From positions 1,688-49,019 of the forward strand of contig DEJJ01000015.1 in the NCBI GenBank assembly GCA_002353285.1: a stretch of 47,332 bases of DNA, in the 5' to 3' direction. This DNA comes from Porphyromonadaceae bacterium UBA2751. Its GTDB lineage: Bacteria; Bacteroidota; Bacteroidia; Bacteroidales; Muribaculaceae. The translations under genes and the position numbers were made by a program. The stretch's first letter is position 1. Every line of letters begins with the position of its first letter. The notes under the pieces are model-generated. The model saw only the letters and a program-made list of their open reading frames with translations. It did not search any database and was not told where the DNA came from. Below, one piece after another: positions 42,301-47,332 of this stretch.

Positions 42301-45300
42301 TGTTACTAACAATGTAGAGTACATCAAGTTCTGGTTGCTCGATCCATTCCTCGACGACACTAATCCCAACAAGGAGGGTGGCGACTTCTACATCAACTTG
42401 GGTGAGATTAGCGAGGATATCCTCAAGGACGGTCTCAAGAGCTACGAGAACGGTTTGCCCTATCTCGACACCGACACGCTTGCCGTGCGCGAGACCAATT
42501 GGGGTAGGGTGGCTACCAAGTCGTCGCTCACCTATGCCTTCGAGACCGCTTCGGGCTCGCGTGTGCGACAGGACGTGGGTCTTAACGGACTCAGCACTGA
42601 CGACGAGAAGAATTTCCACACCTATAAGCAATATGTCAACGATTTGCGGGCCAAGTTGCCTGCCGAGACTATAGCTCAGATGGAGAGCGACCAGTTCTCG
42701 CCAATCAACGACCCTGCAGGCGATAACTACCACTTCTACCGTGGCTACGACTACGACGAGCAGCGCCTTTCCATCCTGGAGCGATACAAGCACTACAATG
42801 GCACCGAGGGCAACTCGCTGGCTCAGGAGGATGCTGCCGATGGCATGTATCAGAGCTCACGCAGTGTGCCTGATGTTGAGGACATCAACCAGGACAACAC
42901 GCTCAATGAGTATGAGCGTTACTTCCAGTACAAGGTCTCAATTCGCCCCGAGGACTTGCAGGTGGGTAAGAACTACATCATCGACAAGCAAGAGTCAGTG
43001 CAGCGCACTCGCAATGGACAGGATCAGCACGTCACTTGGTATCAGTTCTGCATCCCCATCAAGAGTTATGAGAAGGTGGTGGGCTCTATCAACGACTTCT
43101 CGTCTATTCGATTCATGCGAATGTTCCTCACTGGCTTCAAGGAGACCACTCACCTCAGGTTTGCAACGCTGGAGCTGGTGCGTGGCGAGTGGCGCAACTA
43201 CGACTACAACCTTAACGCTCGTGGCGACATGCCAGGAAATGGATCCATCGATGTCAACACCGTCAACATCGAGGAGAATGCCAGCCGTGAGCCTGTCAAC
43301 TATGTGCTGCCTCCAGGTGTGAGCCGCATCATCGATTCCGGTCAGTCGCAAATCACTCAGCTCAACGAGCAGTCTATGCAGATGAAAGTCGGTGGCCTTG
43401 AGGCTGGCGATGCACGAGGCGTCTACCGCAACACTAATCTCGACCTGCGCACCTACAAGCGCTTGCAGATGTTTGTTCACAGCGAGGCTTTCATCAACGA
43501 TGCCACCAACCTCAAGAATGGCGACATCTCACTTTTCGTGCGCATGGGTTCCGATGTGAAGAACAACTACTATGAATATGAGATTCCTCTCACCATAACT
43601 CCTCCAGGACATTACAGCAACAACAGCTCGGCCGACCGCTTGACTGTGTGGCCAGCCGAGAATATGCTCGACCTCGACCTCGACGTGCTCACCGCTGTCA
43701 AGAAGAACCGCAATGCCGAGAAGATGGCGGGCAACCCCGATGTGTCCTACACGCAGCGATACCAAGAGCAAGATCCCAACAATGCACGCAACCACGTCTA
43801 CGTGATGGGTAATCCTTCACTGAGCAAGGTCAGGGTCATGCTCATCGGTGTGAGAAACAATACCGCTGGCACCACCAAGGATTTCGTTGTGTGGGTCGAT
43901 GAGCTCAGGGTTACCGACTTCGACAGCGAGGGCGGATGGGCTGCCAAGGCGAGCATGAGCCTCAACTTGAGCGATATCGGTACTGTCAATGTGGGATGGC
44001 ACAAGGAGACGAGCGGATTTGGCTCTGTCGACCAGAGCATGACACAGCGGCGTCTCGACAATTACGACCAGTACAATGTCGCCGTACAAGCCGACCTTGG
44101 GCGGTTTGTCCCCGAGAAGGTCAAGCTGCATGCGCCTGTCTATTTCTCTTACAGCAACGAGAAGGTCACTCCCAAGTATAACCCGCTCGACGAGGACATC
44201 CTCCTCAAGGACGCTCTCGAGGCTTGCGCCACCGATGAGCAAAAGGACTCTATTAAGGCCTATGCCGTGAGTGAGACTGTGGTCAAGAACTTCTCTATCT
44301 CAGGTCTTAAGTTTGATGTCAAGAGCAAGAACCCTATGCCTTGGGATCCTGCCAACTTCACGTTCAACTACTCGTTCAACAAGACTCACAAGTCTAATCC
44401 CGACTATGTCTACGAGAACACCAACGACTATCGTGGTAGCATGCAATATGCCTGGACCCCCTACATCAAGCCGTTCAAGCCGCTGGGCAAGGCAATCGAT
44501 GCCAAGAACAAGAACATGAAGTTCTTCCGTGAATGGGAGTTTCGATGGTTGCCTAACTCTATTGCGTTTAGCACCAACATCTCAAGATATTACTTTGAGC
44601 AGCAAACTCGCAACGAGACCGATGTCGACATAGTTCTTCCTGTCTCTGTGAGCAAGAATTTCTTGTGGGATAGACAGTTTGCTATCTCTTGGAACTTCAC
44701 CAAGTCGCTCAACATGTCGTTCAATAGCCAGACAACGGCCCACATCCTTGAGCCTATGGGGCAAGTCAACCGCAAGCTCTTCCCCGACGAGTATCGCGAT
44801 TGGCGCGACAGCGTGTGGCGAAGCATTAAGGACCTGGGTACTCCTTGGGCCTACAACCAGACTTTCACAGCTTCTTACAAGGCTCCATTCAATGCCATCC
44901 CAATCCTGAGCTTCATCACTGCTAATGCAACCTACAATGCCACTTACCGCTGGGACCGTGGCACCGAGATTGCTGGCATTTTCTCGGGCAACAACATCTC
45001 CAACCAGTCGTCGCTCAACATCGACACCAGGTTGAATCTCGAGACGCTCTATGGCAAGATACCCTATGTCAAGGATGTGCAGAAGCGATTCTCATCATCA
45101 GGCAGTGGGCGCGACCGCAACGCTGGCAAGCAAAATGAAAAGAAGGCCAAGAAGTTTGACCGCACCTTCCAGCTTAGTGCCGACACCACAACCGTAGTTA
45201 AGCACAACATGAATGTCAAGAAGGTGAGGGTCACTGCCACCACTGTCGATGGCAAGCGCTATCCTGTCAAGTTCGAAATCAAGGATAATAACAATGTCGT

Positions 45301-46804
45301 GATTCTAAACCGCGACAACAAGAGCATCAAGGTCACTGTCACCGAGGTGAAGGCAAGCGAGAAGAAGAATTTCGCTACCGAGCTCGCTCAGTATCTCACT
45401 CGACTGGCTATCAGCGTCAAGAGTGTCAATGTCAAGTGGAGGCAAACTCAGTCGCTGTCGATACCGCAGTTTGCGCCTAATGTGGGCGACATCTTCGGTC
45501 AGAACTCTCATTACGATGTCATGGCACCTGGTCTCGACTTTGCTTTCGGTTTCGTGGGGCAAAGCTATATCGACAAGGCTAAGAGCCGTGGATGGCTTCT
45601 CGGGGACTCTACTCAAACCTCACCAGCCATCTTCTCCAAGACACAGGAATTCAATGCCGAGGTGGTTGTTGAGCCAATCAATGGTCTTAAGATCACTCTC
45701 ACCGGCAACCGCACCGATAACCGCACTAACCAAATTCAGTTCATGTACGACGACGTGGGTGTGCTCTACTCGGGTAGCTACACCAAGACTCACATCGCCA
45801 TTGCAACTGCGCTCAGGGGAGTGAGCGTCGATAATGAGTACTATAGCACTGCTTTCAACAACTTCCTCAACAACATCCCAATTGTGGCCGATAGGTTGCA
45901 GCAGCGTTATCACGGGCTCAACTATCCCAACCGTGGCTTCTTGCGAGGAACAGAGTATGCCGAGGCAGTGTTCGATCCCGCCAATGGCGCTGTCAACCAT
46001 GCCGGTAGCGACGTCATGATTCCAGCTTTCATCGCTGCCTACTCAGGACGCGATGCCAAGAAAATCGACCTCAACCCATTCCCAGGGCTCAAGAGCATCC
46101 TCCCCAACTGGCGTGTCACCTACGACGGGCTCTCACGCATCCCAGCTATTAAGAAGGTGCTCAAGAACCTCACGCTCACTCATGCTTATCAGTGCACCTA
46201 TCAGGTGGGTAACTTCTCAAGCTATACCGATTGGGTTTCTATTGGTGAAGGGTTAGGCTTCACACAAGACGCTCTCACAGGTGGCCCTATACCAAATTCG
46301 CCTTACAACATCTCGTCGGTGTCAATTACCGAGAAGTTCGCACCTCTTATTGGTGTCAACGCCACTCTTAAGAACGACCTCAGCTTCAACCTCGAGTATC
46401 GCGACTCGAGAACTCTTGCACTCAACATCTCGTCGCTACAGCTCGTTGAGACTTTGCAGAAGTCGCTCGTCATTGGAGCAAGCTACAAGATTGCCAACTT
46501 TAACTCGGTGCTCAAGATCAAGAAGAAGCAGGAGAATATCAACAACGACCTTACACTCAACTTCAACCTGCAGCTCAACAACAACACTGCGCTCATACGC
46601 AAGATTGATGTCAACACCACTCAGGCAACCAGTGGCACACGCACACTGGGCATCAACTTCTCAGCTAATTATGTCATGAGCAAGCGCATCACCATTGGGG
46701 CTTTCTTCGATCACCAGGTCAACACACCACTCGTGTCGTCAACTTCCTATCCCACAACCAACACCAACTATGGCCTGTCACTCAACGTGTCACTGACCAA
46801 GTAA
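39311..46804 (+). CDS. sprA: SprA/Sov, outer-membrane translocon of type IX secretion
   Basis: A 2,497-aa protein; a start at Met4 (39320, MNFFDSGNRKK) is equally possible. It has a signal peptide (to about ALAANVAHAQ), a Pro-rich stretch and then repeated SprA-type segments of about 100-400 residues with alternating outer-membrane strands. Typical features are FLDMQFGLGPLEKVFGPGGV, RKTYFDFDQKI, the YTMGTVTITNQSI repeats, SYIDDFESTQTGIDLRSP and the C-terminal SYKIANFNSVLKIK. SprA (Flavobacterium) and Sov (Porphyromonas) are of nearly the same length and form a very large 36-strand barrel, the pore for type IX cargo. The frame is intact. It follows ruvA; an 80-codon ORF with a cargo-like tail lies 18 bp after its stop. 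Confidence 0.95.
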   Translation: MLTMNFFDSGNRKKTFTTLLLSVIMIALAANVAHAQYNTSTLKPPPPVPDKSTVDKDKKKDNVKMRYQVHPTVPENYDDLKEGEYAADLKNPSNIVTEAEYDYETGCYIIHTKVGDYDVVTPFILTADEYNNLTLRESMMQYYRQKNAETAEEKKKNPFNFLDMQFGLGPLEKVFGPGGVQLKTQGSVQIKMGVKTNKTDNPALSMNAKRKTYFDFDQKIQATIQASVGDKMKFNMTYNTDATFEFDNRNLKLAYEGKEDEIIKNIEAGNVSMTTGSQLIRGGSALFGIKTKLQFGRLTATALVSQQNSESQTVNTRGGAQTTEFYITADKYDQNRHFFLSHFFRDNYDTWTSKLPLVSSGINITRIEVWVTNKRGNFNESRNIMAFMDVAENKHIGNSHWTATTSQPNPTNTSNTLLDEIKTNYPDARYISQAANALAPLGAYDFEGGKDYEKIESARLLSSNEYRLNSSLGYISLNTSLASDEVLAVAYQYTYMGKTYQVGEFASDIASTEQSLYVKMLKGTTINTQLPMWDLMMKNVYSLGAYQVQSSNFRLNIKYLNDTTGIELPYINEGNIAGEQLLRVMNLDRLDANNNFNPDGRFDFIDGYTITTSGGKVIFPVVEPFGSHLRMKIGNDAIADKYVYDELYRMQLTEAQQVQDKNKFVLTGEYQSTNKNTISLNATNVPRGSVIVTAGGVTLTENSDYTVDYTMGTVTITNQSIIDAGTNISVSLENQSTFSTQRKTLLGLDLDYAFNDDFHIGGTLMHYGEKNITEKVAIGNEVVNNTIWGARLSYKSNFMWLTNLINKIPTVNATAPSSVNINGEFAQLLPHQSRTGSNAGSSYIDDFESTQTGIDLRSPYSWFLASTPYDNANDALFPEAASSNDVNYGKNRSLLSWYYIDRLFTQRNSSYVPGYIKNDLDQLSNPYVREIPYTEVFPGRELNYGESSTIQTLNLSFYPKERGPYNLDTDNLDPSGNLLNPEKRWGGIMRKIDNTDFVTNNVEYIKFWLLDPFLDDTNPNKEGGDFYINLGEISEDILKDGLKSYENGLPYLDTDTLAVRETNWGRVATKSSLTYAFETASGSRVRQDVGLNGLSTDDEKNFHTYKQYVNDLRAKLPAETIAQMESDQFSPINDPAGDNYHFYRGYDYDEQRLSILERYKHYNGTEGNSLAQEDAADGMYQSSRSVPDVEDINQDNTLNEYERYFQYKVSIRPEDLQVGKNYIIDKQESVQRTRNGQDQHVTWYQFCIPIKSYEKVVGSINDFSSIRFMRMFLTGFKETTHLRFATLELVRGEWRNYDYNLNARGDMPGNGSIDVNTVNIEENASREPVNYVLPPGVSRIIDSGQSQITQLNEQSMQMKVGGLEAGDARGVYRNTNLDLRTYKRLQMFVHSEAFINDATNLKNGDISLFVRMGSDVKNNYYEYEIPLTITPPGHYSNNSSADRLTVWPAENMLDLDLDVLTAVKKNRNAEKMAGNPDVSYTQRYQEQDPNNARNHVYVMGNPSLSKVRVMLIGVRNNTAGTTKDFVVWVDELRVTDFDSEGGWAAKASMSLNLSDIGTVNVGWHKETSGFGSVDQSMTQRRLDNYDQYNVAVQADLGRFVPEKVKLHAPVYFSYSNEKVTPKYNPLDEDILLKDALEACATDEQKDSIKAYAVSETVVKNFSISGLKFDVKSKNPMPWDPANFTFNYSFNKTHKSNPDYVYENTNDYRGSMQYAWTPYIKPFKPLGKAIDAKNKNMKFFREWEFRWLPNSIAFSTNISRYYFEQQTRNETDVDIVLPVSVSKNFLWDRQFAISWNFTKSLNMSFNSQTTAHILEPMGQVNRKLFPDEYRDWRDSVWRSIKDLGTPWAYNQTFTASYKAPFNAIPILSFITANATYNATYRWDRGTEIAGIFSGNNISNQSSLNIDTRLNLETLYGKIPYVKDVQKRFSSSGSGRDRNAGKQNEKKAKKFDRTFQLSADTTTVVKHNMNVKKVRVTATTVDGKRYPVKFEIKDNNNVVILNRDNKSIKVTVTEVKASEKKNFATELAQYLTRLAISVKSVNVKWRQTQSLSIPQFAPNVGDIFGQNSHYDVMAPGLDFAFGFVGQSYIDKAKSRGWLLGDSTQTSPAIFSKTQEFNAEVVVEPINGLKITLTGNRTDNRTNQIQFMYDDVGVLYSGSYTKTHIAIATALRGVSVDNEYYSTAFNNFLNNIPIVADRLQQRYHGLNYPNRGFLRGTEYAEAVFDPANGAVNHAGSDVMIPAFIAAYSGRDAKKIDLNPFPGLKSILPNWRVTYDGLSRIPAIKKVLKNLTLTHAYQCTYQVGNFSSYTDWVSIGEGLGFTQDALTGGPIPNSPYNISSVSITEKFAPLIGVNATLKNDLSFNLEYRDSRTLALNISSLQLVETLQKSLVIGASYKIANFNSVLKIKKKQENINNDLTLNFNLQLNNNTALIRKIDVNTTQATSGTRTLGINFSANYVMSKRITIGAFFDHQVNTPLVSSTSYPTTNTNYGLSLNVSLTK

Positions 46805-46822
46805 TTTTTTTAGGAAGAAAAA

Positions 46823-47065
46823 ATGGCGGGACTATCGGCTGTGTATGAGAACGGAGTCTTGGTTTATAAAGGTTGTAAATATGACCAAGCACAACAATTA
46901 AAGAATCCCGATGCTATCACCACCGTCGATGCCGCCAAGCAGCCGCAGAGCGTGCGCTACTACAACCTCGCCGGCGTGGAGAGCACCGAGCCACAGCCAG
47001 GCCTGAACCTCAAGGTTACCACCTGGAGCGACGGCTCACGCACCACCCACAAGATAATCAAGTAA
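46823..47065 (+). CDS. small ORF with orphan type IX-like C-terminal tail
   Basis: An 80-codon frame starting 18 bp after the sprA stop, with AGGAAGAAAAA before the ATG as a possible ribosome binding site. Residues about 32-80 (AITTVDAAKQPQSVRYYNLA then GLNLKVTTWSDGSRTTHKII) look like the C-terminal sorting tail of type IX cargo in this clade, where ITTVDA, YYNLAG and VTTxSDGSxTTxK recur. The N-terminal part (MAGLSAVYENGVLVYKGCKY) has no signal peptide, so the ORF cannot be exported as such. It may be a truncated 3' end of a cargo gene brought here by recombination, or a small protein with a function at SprA. Confidence 0.6.
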   Translation: MAGLSAVYENGVLVYKGCKYDQAQQLKNPDAITTVDAAKQPQSVRYYNLAGVESTEPQPGLNLKVTTWSDGSRTTHKIIK

Positions 47066-47115
47066 CCTACACAACATCAACCCGCCAAACTAGCAGGTTG
47101 ACTTCAACTAGAACC

Positions 47116-47160
47116 CACGCCGCAGCACATCCCACAAGGCAAAGCTGCGGCGTGATTTCT
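47116..47160 (+). terminator. Rho-independent terminator after the small ORF
   Basis: CACGCCGCAG (47116-47125) pairs perfectly with CTGCGGCGTG (47145-47154), followed by ATTTCTT. It would end the ruvA-sprA-small ORF transcript. Confidence 0.75.
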
Positions 47161-47191
47161 TGATATTGCCTTAAGACGTGATTTTTTGATA

Positions 47192-47223
47192 TTGCTTTTA
47201 ATTATAGTAAGGAGTTAACTTTG
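47192..47223 (+). promoter_or_regulatory. promoter near the window end
   Basis: TTG (47192-47194), 21 bp, TAACTTTG (47216-47223). Its target gene lies beyond the window. Confidence 0.55.
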
Positions 47224-47332
47224 CCCTGTGCACCCCCGCACAAGAGCCCTTTGACATGTTGCCACCCATGAAAAAATAACAAAAACTGTCCCGCCACCTT
47301 GAGTCACCGAGTCACCTGAGTCACTTGAGTCA

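Larger units (their letters stand above)
47066..47332. other. window end: terminator, direct repeats and a promoter
   Basis: No gene seen to the window end. After the terminator at 47116-47160 a direct repeat CGTGATTTcTTGATATTGCcTT occurs twice (47151-47172 and 47178-47199), followed by a promoter (47192-47223) and a 3-codon frame ATGAAAAAATAA (47268-47279). The last 45 bases repeat GAGTCAC four times, similar in style to the short tandem repeats at 4311-4443. Confidence 0.6.

Noticed and set aside
35707..46804. Many long antisense open frames in feoB, sprA and other genes
   Set aside because: They lie in frames opposite to clearly conserved proteins, are low-complexity His/Val/Leu-rich or Arg/Ser-rich, and lack ribosome binding sites; they are by-products of GC-biased codons.

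Overview
The window looks like a chromosomal segment of a gut-type Bacteroidales bacterium, probably of the Muribaculaceae/Prevotellaceae side. Evidence read from the sequence: promoters of Bacteroidetes type (TTG, 19-21 bp, TAnnTTTG) recur in front of genes; there are many short-signal lipoproteins; families typical of the order are present (SPOR, DUF1599, DUF4836, DUF2339, fimbrillin/FISUMP proteins, carboxypeptidase-regulatory-like repeats); the gene order ruvA-sprA occurs; and a small ORF ends in a C-terminal tail resembling type IX secretion sorting domains. The family-level assignment is inference. No rRNA, CRISPR array, IS element or complete prophage was seen.

Layout. 1-5.9 kb (minus strand): the 5' end of a tRNA, then a housekeeping run DUF1599 - DoxX/thioredoxin-like - tpiA - SPOR protein - folE, a repeat-rich 440-bp gap, and the ribosomal operon rpsF-rpsR-rplI with a clear terminator. 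6-8.3 kb (plus): trmN6-like methyltransferase and a DUF4836 lipoprotein. 8.3-15.8 kb (minus): dihydrouridine synthase, two genes with nearly identical promoter/leader sequences, a DKNYY-repeat lipoprotein, and an operon of a four-helix membrane protein, a Cro/C1-type regulator and a large DUF2339 membrane protein; the operon promoter carries a 22-bp perfect inverted repeat that looks like an autoregulatory operator. 16-21.5 kb: ABC-F ATPase with YjbQ, an exported C1B-type peptidase (minus), then a tRNA-quality-flavoured run (B3/B4 domain protein, Sua5/YciO) with a lipoprotein thioredoxin. 21.5-23.5 kb (minus): DbpA-like helicase and an Ala/Lys-rich lipoprotein.

23.6-30.6 kb (plus) is a cell-envelope block: zinc membrane peptidase, exported transglutaminase-like protein, SH3-NlpC/P60 peptidase, and an L-Ala-D/L-Glu epimerase that itself carries an export signal. 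The last two fit a periplasmic murein-peptide breakdown route. After a strong terminator come an SGNH hydrolase and an MBOAT acyltransferase, a pair that usually O-acetylates a surface or wall glycan. 30.8-35.6 kb is the most accessory part: an AT-richer MntA/HepT (MNT-HEPN) toxin-antitoxin pair, about 0.8 kb without a convincing gene, and two large surface lipoproteins, one a fimbrillin-like/FISUMP chimera. 35.7-47.3 kb: a FeoA-FeoB fusion (minus), ruvA, the 2.5-kaa sprA/sov translocon gene of the type IX secretion system, and an 80-codon ORF whose C-terminal half looks like a type IX cargo tail without cargo.

No wholly new multi-gene system is demonstrable from sequence alone. The best leads are the orphan sorting-tail ORF behind sprA, the self-regulated DUF2339 operon, the exported murein-peptide pathway next to an O-acetylation pair, and the MNT-HEPN island.
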